The position numbers were made by a program, and so were the translations under genes. Positions 11,935-24,674 of a DNA stretch of 64,000 bases are shown here, piece by piece (the first letter of the stretch is position 1; every line of letters begins with the position of its first letter). The notes beneath the pieces were generated by a model. That model did not search any database, was not told the DNA's origin, and worked only from the letters and a program-made list of their open reading frames with translations. This DNA is from Bolinopsis microptera (lineage: Eukaryota > Ctenophora > Tentaculata > Lobata > Bolinopsidae), in the NCBI RefSeq assembly GCF_026151205.1, contig NC_087082.1, positions 2,694,001 to 2,758,000 on the forward strand. The letters run 5' to 3'.

Positions 11935-14088
11935 GTCAGTATCATATGTCATTTTATCTTATCATTATACATAACCATAACACCTACAATTTTCTTGTCA
12001 CCCTACCTCGTGCACCCTCACTGGTGCACGAGTTTCTGGGCCACCATGTTTTGAGGCGTGATGTAATTTAGGCAAAAATTTCCTAGATACTACATCGTAG
12101 AGCTTGTAGGGCCTGTCGTGATATCATGGATCGCTTAGGTTCCACCAGGATCTGGTAGTCCTCATAATTCTGCGGCCTTTATGTATCGTCATCTCGTACA
12201 ACTCTTTAAGAATCTTAGGGATTTGGCATGTGAAAATTTGCAGCCTTCCAGACATTGATTGGGTTAACGAGGTGTCGTACGTCACCTCAAGATCGGGTGA
12301 CAGGGGGCTGACCAGGCCAGAACCCAATTGATTGGGTCTGAGGTCACGTGATTATGAGCCTGAGGTCACGTGACTATGACGTCACCAGACCTTGTTCTCC
12401 GTTTCCCGCTCATTGGACCAGGTGAGCTTGCATGCTTGTGAATGTGGGTGTAAGTACAGCTGTACTGTAGTTTATACCTAATTAACCCCTATAGAAACCG
12501 AAAATTTACAGATTCATCATAACAATATTACGACGCATAAATAAATTTACTGTCCGGAAATTACTTTAATATAGAATGGGAGTGAGTATTACAAACCTCG
12601 GGTCAGTTAACGAGTAATAAAAGTTTCCGAGGACCGTGAATCAGTAGAATAAGCATCAGTGCTTGACGACTGTTACTTAGAACCGTGATAGCCCAATTAC
12701 CGGACACTACGGAGAACACTACGACGGAGGTGGAATTTTCATAAAAGGGTGGACAGCACAGTCATGAGTCATGTGTCCTATACCCAGTTCAATGGCCAAA
12801 ACAGCTACTGAAGTTATAAGAACTGTACGATTCCCTAAATCCTGAAATTCTATAGTATAATTTGTCCAGTGGTAGATTTTACAGTGTAGAGGGTGTACAA
12901 GATGGGGCACCTGATGAGGACCGACCTGACCGCTCCCGATTATCCGATAAGGGAGTGCAGACTACGAAGACGACGAGTAATGATAATATTGCATGGGTTC
13001 ACGTACAATTAAGAAGGCAGATTTACATTTGCATTGGCCTTTAAGTTTACATCATTTGAGAACTTAATCCAAGATGTTACAGTGGTAATCAATGATCAAT
13101 CCTGCCGTGACATTTTCTCGTAATTATAGAATAGTTTTTGCTAAGATAAATGGGATGATTGGCTACATCTGTCCTTCAGTCTGAGATATTAGTTATATAA
13201 TGATCCGATGTGCCTACAGCCTGCAGCTGTACACTGTACAGGTACAATCGTTCAATACACACAGCATCACTATGCTCTCTTAGACAGTTTTGTCGGCCAT
13301 TTGCTCTATCTGCAAAGCTAAGAACTAAGTTGACAATAATCTATCTTCACTCTTAAATTTATTTATGTTCAAAACACTTGACAATAAATTTGCTCGCCGT
13401 TTCTGCACGAAAATACTACCGTAATCTGTACTTTTGCACAGCGTTTTTTGCACGAAAATGCTCATCCATACTTTGGCAGAGCATTTTTGCGCGAAAATGC
13501 TCATCCGTGTTTTGGCAGAGCGTTTTTGCTCGAACATGCTCATCCCTACTTTGGCAGAGCGTTTTTGGACGGATTAGCATTCTTAGTGCCCTGTTCTTTG
13601 CACGAAACATGCTAATGTCCAACTCTGGGGGAGGCCTTTTTAGGGTAATAGAGAATAGCACTTATAGCAATGAGTGCCAGTATATATCTACTGCAGTAAA
13701 CCCCTAAACCCTAAAGCTCTAAAGCTGCAGTAATTTGTCAGGTTTTGCGTTAAATCGGAATTTTTTTAAATTTATTGTTCACAATTTACATGTTTACCAC
13801 AATTCTGGGGAAGGAAATGGCTTTGGTAAATCGGGTTTTCGGTAAATTTAGGCGTGGTAAATCAGGATTTTACTGTATCTAGGATAAGTTGGACTAGGCT
13901 TGAGTTTCGTGCATTTATTTTTAAATTAAAGGTCATGGTTGCTATGATACAAACTCCGATTTTGATCAGTTGTTTTGCGTCTGAATCCTTGAAAGATTAA
14001 CCACAATTCTTGTTAGATTGTTAATATTTCGAACAGGTTTTGAAAAGACTCGATTTAAAAAAAAGTTTATTAATCATTTTTATTTCAG
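11935..14088 (+). other. Long intron of copy B
   Basis: Bounded by a donor at 11935 (GTCAGT) and an acceptor at 14087-14088 (TTTCAG). It contains repeated TGAGGTCACGTGA motifs near 12330-12380, a short tandem repeat at 13430-13570, and an 18 nt motif shared with 20529-20546. No coding exon is supported. Confidence 0.6.
13430..13570. repeat. Minisatellite, unit about 43 bp, 3-4 copies
   Basis: The words GAAAATGCTCATCC and TTTGGCAGAGCGTTTTTG recur three to four times with small differences. Open frames crossing it on both strands (13378-13707 +, 13416-13661 -) arise from the repeat. Confidence 0.75.
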
Positions 14089-17000
14089 CAGTTTACTTGT
14101 CCTGTGAGACAAAGTAAAATTCAAGATGGATGGAGGCTAGGCACAGTGAAAGGTCAATCGCAAGATGCAGTATACATCAAACCAGTGATGGAACTTCCAC
14201 AAGGGTTAATAGCTGATAAGGATGTGCATGTTTGGAAAGATCAGATTTCTGGAATTAGTAATATTTTTCCTGTAATGAAAGGTGACAAGATAGAGTTTTT
14301 GCTCTCCGACAAACCGCAAAAGAAAGGCAACAAGCTATCAGCATATAGAGCAAACATAGTGTCCTTTTGTGGACGAAGAAGTCTCATTGAGTTAAGCCAA
14401 TTTTTCGTCCTTGCAAAAAATAATGTTGGCGAAACTTCTACTAGAACTGAAACCATGAATTCAATTATGACCTGTGATGCTCTGTGGTTTTACATTTTCA
14501 ATGCAAAATGTCGTGATAATGAAGAATATCAGGCATTCGTATCAAAAGTTTTGGATTTCGCCTTCTTTTTGATCGAGCACATGGACAGTTTTCCTTCCAG
14601 AAAAAAGGAAATATTTAATCTTATTTTAGACAGAGATTTCATTGGTCAGCTTAAAGACGAACAAGATAAGCATTCAAACAAACTAAGATTGGCCATGTTT
14701 GCAGTAAATACAGACATAGGCTTGTTCAAGAAAGTGATGCCGATTCTAAGCAGTGTGGTCCAAGAAAGCGAATCAGATGTTGCCAATGCACTTTACAAGA
14801 TGCTTATGAAATTTGGAAACATCTGTGATCTTAACAACTGGCACGACCTTCCTCAGATTCCCACAATCGAAGAATTGTTTGGAGACCCTTTGGAAAGAGT
14901 AAAAGTTTTGAAACCCGTCTTGTTAACGTCTGGGTATCAAAATGCTGATGATTACTTGACTGTATACTACAGATTACTACGAACGGAATGTTTTTCTGCT
15001 ATACAGGAGGAATAACTGCCTATAAGCAAGAAATTTGAATCGTAGGGATATGAGCATATTCAAGAATGTTTCTGTGGCACATCTTGAGCTGGAGCATGCG
15101 AAAATCTTAATATTTCTTAAATTTTCCTTGGACCAACGAGTTGCAAATTGGAAGAAGTCGAAAAAGCTCATGTCTGGTAACCTTTTGTGTGTTACTGTTG
15201 AGGGCGATTTTTCAGATCCTATATGGCTCACCGTTGCTGATCGAGATGAGGTTCTTCTAGAAAAGCATAGCGTTATTGGAGTAGAATTGATATCATTCCA
15301 CAGCTCAGATGCTGATACTGCTGATAATGTTAAGAAGTTGCTGTTTAATTCTGGCAAAATGATCATGGCAGAAAGCCCTACATATTTTCAATCTTTTAAA
15401 CATGTGTTGAATAGTCTTCAGTACTCAGAAATTGGCAACTTTCCTCTTGCCGATGAGATTATTCATGGTAGTTTCAAACAGTATGAAGGTTGTCGTAATT
15501 TGATTTCACCATACTTGAAAGATGTGGAATATGAAAAATTGGAAGAAAACCAACGAAATGCTTTTGTCCATGCTTTAGCTAGTACTTTGGGTATCATTCA
15601 AGGACCTCCTGGTACAGGAAAGACCTTAGTTGGTGCAAAACTTGCCAAAATATTACTTTGTTTGCAGAAAGATAACAAACTCAACAACTTACTTAACCAG
15701 GGACAGACTCCTTTGAACTATGCTGATGAAAATCATGAGGGAAATAGTGCCTCAAAAAATGAGGATAACCCACGGGCATACTCATACTTACGTACAAAAA
15801 TCATGCACTTGATGAGTTCCTACTGCACTGCATAAAATTTTGCGATAAAGGAGATGTTACTAGAATAGGAGGGTCAATCAAAAGAAGAAGATCTGAAAGA
15901 CTGCTTGCTGCATAACAAGATGAAAAATTCGGGAGGAATTTCAAGTAGACAAATCATGAATGAAATTGACGTCTTATTCGCCAAACTTTCAAATCTGTAT
16001 TCTAAACTTGGAGACTTGCAAATGTTTACTTTTGAAAGTTTTGTCAGAAGTATGACAGATCAACAGTTTACCGATTTTGTGGACAAAGCAATTAAGAAAA
16101 CATGGAAGTTTCCCCCCAAGTCATTGAAAGTCGATACCGTACTCGTCAAGAAGCTACATCGTTTCTTCACTATATTGAAAGAAGACCCTAACTGGAAACA
16201 GCAATTTTTACAAATAATGTACCGCTCATGTAGCCAACACCAGGAAAGTGAAGCCGACAAAATGATAGGTATGATATCTCTTAAGGTCCGGGATGCTTAT
16301 GAAAATCACTGGTTGCCAAACAAACACAACTTAAGTCAATTGCAACAAAAAGGAAGTTTCCTTTTAAATGCACATATAAAAGATAATAATATTAATGATG
16401 ATGTTATTGTTGATGAAATAGAGGATGGTGTGCTTGGAGAGGATGACGAATTGGATAGAGATTACATAAACGAGCAACATGCTACTAGGGCGTCAGCTTT
16501 TGATGAAGATTTTAAAAGTAAGTTTAAACCCAAAGACTTAAAATCGGAACGATTGGTAAAACTCGAAGCATCTATATCAAAGACAAATGCTAAAAATGCT
16601 AAAAATAAGAAGAACAAAAACGTCTTTTGCTTATCAGATTTCCCATCACATTGTGCTTTAAGCAAAAGTATTTCAACGAAAGATATCTTGTGGAGTCTCT
16701 CAGAAGTCGAGAAGTATACTTTCATATACAGTTCTTTGCATTCGGGAAATGACAATTTGATAGATGATATGAATGAACTGTTTGAACAAATCAACATGAA
16801 GCAGAAGCAGAAAGAGATGATTACTCTTACTAATAAGGTAGAAGTTTTAAGAACCCAAAAAATCGTTGGTGCAACTATAGTAGGAGCATCTTGTCAGTTG
16901 TCATTGATTAACAAATTGGCACCAAAAGTTGTCCTCGTAGAAGAAGCTGCAGAAGTTTTAGAGTCATGTTTGGTTGCTGTTTTGAGCAAGAGTGTCCAAA

Positions 17001-17854
17001 AGTTAATCCTTATCGGAGATCATAGGCAACTAAAGCCACAAGTTGATACATATCACCTTAGGAGGGAACATAACTTTCACATTTCTATGATGGAGAGGCT
17101 GATAAAGATAGGATTTCCGTACGAAAAGTTACTGAGTCAAGGCCGCATGAGACCAGAATTCTCGTGCATGTTGAAAGATATATACCCAAAATACCGAGAC
17201 TTCCCTGATCTAGATAAGAAGAATGAGAAGATTGAATGTCTGCCTAACTCCATGTATTTCTGGTCACATAAGTTCCCTGAAAACAAAGACTGTTCAGTGA
17301 AAAACTTGAGAGAAGCCAACATGGTTGTAGCACTTGCTATGTTCTTTATTACAAGTGGTGTAGATGAGGCTGATGTGACCATACTTTGTGCTTACCTAGG
17401 ACAAGTTCAGCATGTTCGGAAACTATATCGTGAGATGAATCCCCCACCTTCTAAACAAGATACTACAAAGAAGCCTATTGACATATGTACAATTGACGGA
17501 TACCAGGGAGACGAAAATAAATTTGTCATTGTTTCGTTGACTAGGTCCAACGAAAATAATCAAATTGGATTTTTGAAAGAAATTGAGCGCCGTTGTGTAG
17601 CACAATCAAGAGCAAAATGTGGCATGTACTTTGTCGGAAATGCTACCATGTTCAGAAAAAGTAAAACATGGAAAATAATTATGGATACTATGGATAGTCA
17701 AAGTCTCGTTGGTGAAATGCTTCCTCTCATCTGCTACAGGCATCCTGATATCATATATCATGTTGTTCAGAGGGATGATCTGACTAAAAAGGTTGTAAGC
17801 GATAATTCCCAGTTGATGTATTATGTTCAGAATAATAACAAATGGTGTAAGGAT

Positions 17855-19660
17855 ATCTGCAATTCCTCCTTTCCCTGTGGAATTGAAGCTCATCGCTGCA
17901 AGAAACTCTGCACTCCACGACATGATGATACAAAGTGTAAAACTAAAGTCGATTTCAAATTTTTAGATTGTCATCATACTACTCAAAAGGAGTGTTACAT
18001 TGAGGAAAAAGATATGAAGTGCAAAACCAAGAGACTCGTAGAGCTGCCTAATTGCAGACACCAAAAAGTGGTAGAATGTCATACTTGGATTTTCAAAGAG
18101 AATGAAATCATGTGTACTGAAACCTGCTCAAAGTCATATGACTGTAAATATCAGCATAAATGTGAAAAAATGTGCGTAAGAGCTCATGAGCATTATGCAG
18201 AGCATTGTCCAGAAAAGGTAGAGTTTGTGATTCGAGAATGTGGCCACAAAGCAAATATTAAGAAGGTGTGTGGTAAACCCGAACCAGCGATAACATGTAA
18301 ATCTATCTGCAATTACTCCTTTCGCTGTGGAATTGAAGCTCATCGTTGCAAGAAACTGTGCACTCCACGACATATACATGACGATGCAAATTGTAAAACC
18401 AAAGTCGATTTCAAATGTGCAGCTTTTCGTCATACTACTCAAAAGGAATGTTACATTGAGGAAAAAGATATGAAGTGCAAAACCAAGATACTGGTAACGT
18501 TTTCTAAGACGTGCAAACACCAAAAAGAGGTAGAATGTCATACTTTTAATTTCAAAAAGAAAGAAATCATGTGTACTGAAACCTGCTCAAAGTCATATGA
18601 CTGTAAATATCAACATAAATGTAAGAAAATATGCCGAAGAGCTCATGAGCATAATGCAGAGCATTGTCCAGAAAAGGTAGAGTTTGTGATTCGAGAATGT
18701 GGCCACAAAGCACATATTAAGAAGGTGTGTGGTGAACCTGAACCAGTGATGAAATGTAAATTGATCTGCAATTCCTCTTTTCCCTGTGGAATTGAAGCTC
18801 ATCGTTGCAAGAAACTCTGCACTCCACGACATGACGATACAAAGTGTAAAACCAAAGTCGATTTCAAATGTGTAGCTTTTCATCATACTACTCAAAAGGA
18901 ATGTTACATTGAGGAAAAAGATATGAAGTGCAAAACCAAGATATGGGTAAGGTTTCCTGAGTGTAAACACATAAAAGAGGTAGAATGCTGTGTTTTGACT
19001 TTTCAACGGGAAACTATCATTTGTATGGAGACCTGCTCAGAGTTATATAAATGTCCAAATAAGCACAAGTGTGAGAAGATTTGTGGAAGCGCTCATGAGC
19101 ATAATGCAGAGCATTGTCCAGAAAAGGTAGAGTTTGTGATTCAAGAATGTGGCCACAAAGCACATATTAAGAAGGTGTGTGGTAAACCTGAACCAGCGAT
19201 AACATGTAAATCTATCTGCAATTCCTCCTTTTCCTGTGGAACTGAAGCTCATCGTTGCAAGAAACTGTGCACTCCACGACATATACATGAAGATACAAAT
19301 TGTAAAACCAAAGTCGATTTCAAATGTTTAGCTTGTCTTCGTACTACTCAAAAGGAATGTTACATATTGGACAAAGATATGAAGTGCAAAACCAAGAGAC
19401 AGGTAAAGTTTTCTACGTGTAAACACACAAAACTGGTAGAATGCTATGTTTGGACTTTAGAACAGGAAACTATGTTTTGTATGGAGACCTGCTCAGAGTT
19501 ATATAAATGTCCAAATAGACACACGTGTGGAAAGATTTGTGGAAGAGCTCATGAGCATTTTGCGGAAGATTGTCCGACACAAGTGGAATTCGAATTTCCT
19601 AAATGCACAGCTCATATTAGGAAAGTATGTGGCCAACCGAAAGTAGAATGTGAAACGAAC
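17855..19660 (+). repeat. Four tandem NFX1 zinc-finger blocks of 450-459 bp in copy B
   Basis: Blocks start at 17855, 18305, 18764 and 19214 (periods 450, 459 and 450 nt, all multiples of 3). Each starts near ICN.SF.CG.EAHRCKKLC and ends near ECGHKAHIKKVCGKPEP. Long stretches are nearly identical between blocks, pointing to recent unequal exchange. Copies A and C have one block. Confidence 0.92.
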
Positions 19661-19963
19661 TTCGAGTACGAGAGTACCAAATGTGGACATCTTCAAAACC
19701 GGAATTGCTCAGAGGTAGAGAAATGTATTCATGTATGCAACAAGGAAAGGCCTGACTGTGGTCACCCGTGTGCAAACCTATGTAGTAAACCATGCCTTGA
19801 AATAGACTGCAGGATTTGTTCAGAGAAGTCTAAAGAATCCCTTTTTTCTGTTCTGCTAAAAAGGTTGCGGAGGAAAAGTTGAAAATATGTAGATTTAGCA
19901 AAGCTGAACCTGACTTTTTCAAGCTTCTGCATATGTCTACCAGCACAATGGTTGACTTAACGA

Positions 19964-22187
19964 TTTTATTTACGATTTTAACAGTGTTGAGACAATTATC
20001 AGTGTAAAAGTTTGAGAAAGAAAGCATGCTGTATTCTCTGCTCACTTATTTCATTGAGTATCAACGATAAGGCTGTTGTGTTTCTTATTATGTTAACAAC
20101 ATTATATATTTATAATTAACTCGATTCACTGGTTGTTTTCAGTTACTGAATAGTGATATTCACGACTTGCTATTTTTTTTTTTTGAAATGTAATAGCGAT
20201 GATAATATTGCGATAAGCAATTTTTTTGTATCCGTTTAGTTCTAGATATAACTAATTTTTGAACAAGTTATAAATTTAAGAATTTGGTCACATTTTTGGA
20301 CCTAACTGATTTTTTTCCCTACTCTTGCCGAAGGCAAAAAGATCGTAGGGAATAAGTAATCAGGTTTGGATATATGAGGTGGCCCGACGGTCCTACGTTG
20401 ACGACAAAAGTCTGCTCCTTCGCAATATAGACCACTCTCCTATAATTATGTGTATAAAAGGAGTATATTTTGCGCGCGCGACGCCTGTTATGTGTTAATT
20501 AATTACAGGCATAGCAACCAGTTTTTGGTGCTTGACGACTGTTACACAGGTTTCCATCGGGTTACAATTCACTCTTATTCATTAATATAGCATATTAGTC
20601 ATCATAGCGGATCAATCATCAATGTAAGTGTTATTTTGGTGAAACAAGCTTGATAAATTACAGAGTGATAAAATTCAGCAAGTCGAAACAAATTAAATTA
20701 TGATATCAGCTGATAAACTCGTTGCTGATTACTTAATATATATTACTTATAACAGTTGATCGACACTTCATGGTAAAATTTAAAAAGCGAAAACATAGTT
20801 GACAAAAGATGTTACTTTACATTTAGATTCAAGGAGCAACTAAGATCAAGATTGCGGTATGCTTTTAAAGAATCCTATATAAAATCAAAGGCTCGATAGT
20901 CGATGGTGCTGTAGATGTAAGCATCAAAAGCATTAGTTTATGTTATGTTATTCCTCAGGAATGAATAGTACAAACCCTTTTAAGATTCCTTTATTGCATA
21001 ATTGATTTTTATTTTGCCTGAGGGGCTTTCCATAAATTATTTTTTTAAATAATTGGTCCTTTTATTGATGTTTCATATTTCACGGCAGTTTCCTTTTCAG
21101 AGTTTGAGTTTATATTTAGAAACTAACCATACTATCTTTTAGATTTATGTCACTTATGATGGCTCCGGCTGAAAGTACTATGACTCATTTTATCTAGAAG
21201 ATTGTAGTTTCATTGCTTCTGAAGTAGCTATCAGTTCGCCGGTCAATGTTGGGTATAATACTCTTGTTAGTTTATGTTATATACAAATAATAACTAAGAT
21301 GAGACAGAATAGTTGATTACAGTCAATAAAGTTGGCATACGATGCAATAATATGACGTGACATGATACTCATCGTTAACACGAAACAAAACCGTGCAAAA
21401 ATGAAATGATCTACAACCAAACCACATACAGATCGACGGCGACACTTCAGATGCGCGCAGAATTTTACAAGTTCTGCACGCCTAATATAATATAAACGAT
21501 TATCGCGTGCGCCAAACACCACTGTGGGATACAATAAGGGGTCGTTCACATATTACGTAATCATTTTTTGGAACAGTTTTACCCCCCCCCCCCCCCCCCC
21601 CTCCGTAATCAGTTTTACACAAAGCTATTGTGTCGAAATTACACTAGCGTAATCATTCGGAAACCCCCCCCCCCCTCAGCTGATTACGTAATATGTGAAC
21701 GACCCCTAAAGTAGAACAATTACATTGTAGGCAGTAGGGAAATTTGATCGTGCGTGGTGTTACCGCGGCGGAATTCTTGTTGTAATTTTATTCACATAGA
21801 TCTTCAGTGTTTTTACAGTATAATCATGACAAATTCACAAATCGTTAATATTCTGACAAAATTTTGTTTTAATGTAAAATCTATTGTATATCTATACTGG
21901 ATAATTGTGTCATTTAATTAAGAATAATTTACTTTTTATATCATATAATTATAGACAGACTATGAATTATTCTTTTACTGTTAAATTCTTATTCTGATCC
22001 ATGCATTAGTGTTTTACTGTTTTATTGATTTAATAGAACTCTGCAACATAATCAAAAATACAATCAGTAAACCTTATCTCTGATTTAAATATTAAACATG
22101 TTATTGATCGCTTTCAATTTCATTAATAACGAAGCTCTAATTATGTGTATCTTAGTGCATGGTTATAATGGCATCTAGCTAAAGTGG
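19964..22187. other. Intergenic between copy B and the MIF4G gene
   Basis: AT-rich, with no supported exon. It holds the inverted-repeat element at 21537-21707 and an 18 nt motif at 20529-20546 shared with 12658-12675. Sequence at 21720-21780 is an inverted match to about 45405-45465, so it is a dispersed repeat. Confidence 0.5.
21537..21707. mobile_element. MITE with AGGGGTCGTTCACATATTAC termini (171 bp)
   Basis: Terminal inverted repeats AGGGGTCGTTCACATATTAC and its complement bound a 171 bp stretch with internal C runs. The same termini occur at 38530-39014, and a decayed single end is at about 57902-57926. Confidence 0.8.
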
Positions 22188-22256
22188 ATGGAGTCTGACC
22201 TTGACTTATTTATTGAAGACTTCTGTCCACCCAGGACAAACAGGGCATGGACATAA
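22188..22256 (+). promoter_or_regulatory. Upstream ORF overlapping the MIF4G start codon
   Basis: ATG at 22188 opens a 22-codon frame ending TAA at 22254-22256, out of frame with the MIF4G start at 22247-22249 and overlapping it. Its residues IEDFCPPR resemble IEDFRPPR in exon 1 of copy C. Ribosomes would have to bypass it or reinitiate. Whether the transcript starts upstream of 22188 is unknown. Confidence 0.4.
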
Positions 22257-24674
22257 AACTTGCTGCTTCTCGACTCTATGATGACGAGGTGATTGTTGAG
22301 AATTCTCTAATAAACCGGGGGATTTTCCCCAAAAATTACCATTTTGTCAACTTCATTGCCTGGTTGTACCTAAATCTTTTATGGGATCACAAATTTCGGC
22401 TGTTTTAGAATATTGAGTTAGGCCTTAAAATATAAAATGCTGACATTTATAACTTTCGCAGAATTTCTGTCACAGTTGTTAAAGTAAATCAATCTAACAC
22501 TTTACATCTAACATCTAGACAACATTAATTTATTAACTTAATTAAATAAACAATATTAACATTAAATTATTAATCATTTACTTCTATGGTAGAAGGCCAA
22601 CAGAAACACAGAAACCTCTACTGAACTGAAAACACTGCGTGGTAACATCATGGCTATTCTCAATAAGATAACACCAGACAACTTCAAAGTGCTGAGTGTA
22701 GAGATGTTAGAACTGAATATAGATAACAAGGAGAAAGTTGGAATTGCAGTGGAGATGATATTTGAGAAAGCTGTGTTGGAGCCCATATACCATCAGACTT
22801 ATGGTAACCTTTGTAAGGTAACTTTCTGTCAGACCATTAGAGATTTGACAGTATCGGTACCTTTCCTGTACCCACTAAATTGTCAGTTTACAGCGTAGAT
22901 TTCCTGATAGCTTTACTTAACACTGATGCAAACTTTGCACTATTCAATGTACTTTCTGATCAGGTAATGGGCGCGATGAAGACCCCAGAGGAACAAACCA
23001 CCAAATTGTCTCCCTTTAGCAAGGCACTTCTCAGAAAATGCCAAATCGAGTTTTTCAGGGTGGATAATCATGAATATAAACTTAACAAGCAGATGGGAGA
23101 ACTACACTTGCAAGGTTAGTTTCTAACCCATTTTAACGAAGTTATTTTTTCCTTTTCACCCTTTTGAAAAAAGGCAATAGTGAAAGGTTACGAATGGAGG
23201 TTTTTGCAGTAAAACGTGGATTTTGGAGAACGAGATAGGTGGGTTTAAATATGTCGTGTGTCCTTCCTTCCTTCCTTCCGTTCGTTACCATGCAACGAAA
23301 AAGTTGGGCGCGCGCGAGGATTGCTTGCGGAGATGTGATGTATAGATAGCCTGTGATCTATGAATGCGCGGCGCGACTGTGTTTTAATGTATATGATGCA
23401 TGTAATGTATAATATTACTATTAGGTAATACGCCCAATTTGTACGTGGCACGCGTAGTGTATTGATGTGTACACGAGTATAGTTTAAATTTGCTGATAAT
23501 TTCTTGAATTACAGATACAAGTTAAGTTCTACGGCAATTGAACTGAATTTCAAGTGTTTCCCGTATTTGATGCATAATTTATCAATATTATTATCATGAA
23601 GATTGAAGTGAGCTGATTGGAGCTTATACTTAAATTTATAGTAAATGTTAAATGGAAATCTAGCGTCCGCCAAAACGAAACAACGGGCGCAATTCTTGTT
23701 ATAATTGATTAGATCTAAGTAAGATTGTTATACTGATTATTATTTAAACAATTAAAATATTGCCGATATTAATTAATTATGTTAATTAATAAATTAATAT
23801 TATATTAATTAATTATCATTTTCAATTGCCTCCCTCAGCTGACCTAGTAGAAAATGAAAAGCAGAATCAAGGAGAAAAAGAGGACTCATTGTACAAGCGA
23901 AGTAAATTGAAGAAAAGGATGCTGGGTACGATCCAGTTTATCGGGGTACTCTTTAATATGGACTTGCTCTCAACAAAGATCATCACCCAAGTACGTCTCT
24001 TTGTTGTGAAACTTTTCATTATATTACTGCTGCCAGGTTTGTTTTGAGCATATTTTTTTTCGATTTGATTGCTGAATCCTCTGATGTCCCCATTAATTCT
24101 AACATACAATAATCATAAACATTTCATTTAGTGTTGTTTAAGTTATCTTCTGACGAAGAAGAAAGAAGGAAAACTTGGCGACGAAGTAGTCGAATGTATC
24201 TCTAAACTGTTCTCGACTGTCGGTCTCAAGCTTGAAAATGAGTGTGATGTTGAGTTTGAGAAAGGTTTCCGCGATTTCCGCGATTTGGGATCAGGTATGT
24301 GTGTTTGTGAGGCCTCGTAAAATGAAGATTTGTAAAAGTTTCATCTTTGTATCATTAATCGAACAAGGTTTATAAGATCACAGCATTTCATATTTTTATG
24401 TTAGTCCTTATCATTATAATATATTTCGTTCCTTGCTTTCTAATATCCGCTACTTCTAGATCCAACCTACGGGTCTCGAATCCGGTTCATGATACAAGAC
24501 ACAGTGGAACTTCGTCACAACAACTGGATACCTCGTCGCATTGAAGCTATGCCTCAGACAATCGAGGATATTCACAATGAATATGCGAGGGAGAAGAAGG
24601 AGAAGGAGGTGGAGGCGGAGGCCGCTACCAGATGGTGGAAATCTCAGAAGAAAAGGGAGAAAAACAGATATTGA
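22247..24674 (+). CDS. Stand-alone eIF4G-type MIF4G protein, 315 aa
   Basis: Six exons with consistent phases: 22247-22288, 22593-22817, 22964-23114, 23839-23990, 24132-24294 and 24460-24674 (TGA), 948 nt in all. After about 15 residues the protein is one MIF4G (HEAT-type) domain. Matches to the eIF4G middle domain include LRGNIMAILNKITPDNF, EMIFEKAVLEPIYHQTYGNL, LGTIQFIGVLFNMDLL and SRIRFMIQDTVELRHNNWIP. In eIF4G this domain binds eIF4A and RNA. No eIF4E-binding region, MA3 or W2 domain can fit in so short a protein, and it ends in a highly charged helix (REKKEKEVEAEAA). It may recruit eIF4A without the cap complex, or compete with eIF4G; both are inference. It lies between ZNFX1-like copies B and C in the same orientation. 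The exon 1 start is the least certain part; exons 2-6 are solid. A possible AATAAA is at 24969. Confidence 0.85.

Larger units (their letters stand above)
9978..19963 (+). pseudogene. ZNFX1-like: ZNFX1-like copy B, frameshifted, with four NFX1 zinc-finger blocks and no PARP domain
   Basis: Exons with matching phases: 9978-10085 (ATG), 10296-10385, 10561-10701, 10955-11053, 11134-11172, 11357-11533, 11827-11934, then a main exon from 14089. Exons 4 and 7 each encode a small zinc ribbon (CPYC...CYYC). The main exon aligns with copies A and C from the N-terminal region through Walker A (GPPGTGK near 15604), VEEAAEVLE, GDHRQLKPQ and RRCVAQSRAK. Against A it shows a net 2 nt loss near 15006-15030, a 2 nt gain near 15766-15782, a 1 nt gain near 15871 and another shift near 19838-19856; homology then stops near 19960. 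The zinc-finger block is repeated four times (17855-19660). The PARP domain is missing. Splice sites and most of the frame are well kept, so decay is recent, or some indels could be assembly errors. ATG 9978 is chosen because the overlapping ATG at 9974 stops after two codons. Confidence 0.85.

Noticed and set aside
12862..13044. 60-codon + strand frame in the copy B intron
   Set aside because: No family resemblance, and no acceptor or donor in a phase that fits copy B.
18134..19288. Series of similar 81-137 codon frames on the - strand
   Set aside because: They are antisense shadows of the four tandem zinc-finger blocks, repeated because the blocks are repeated.
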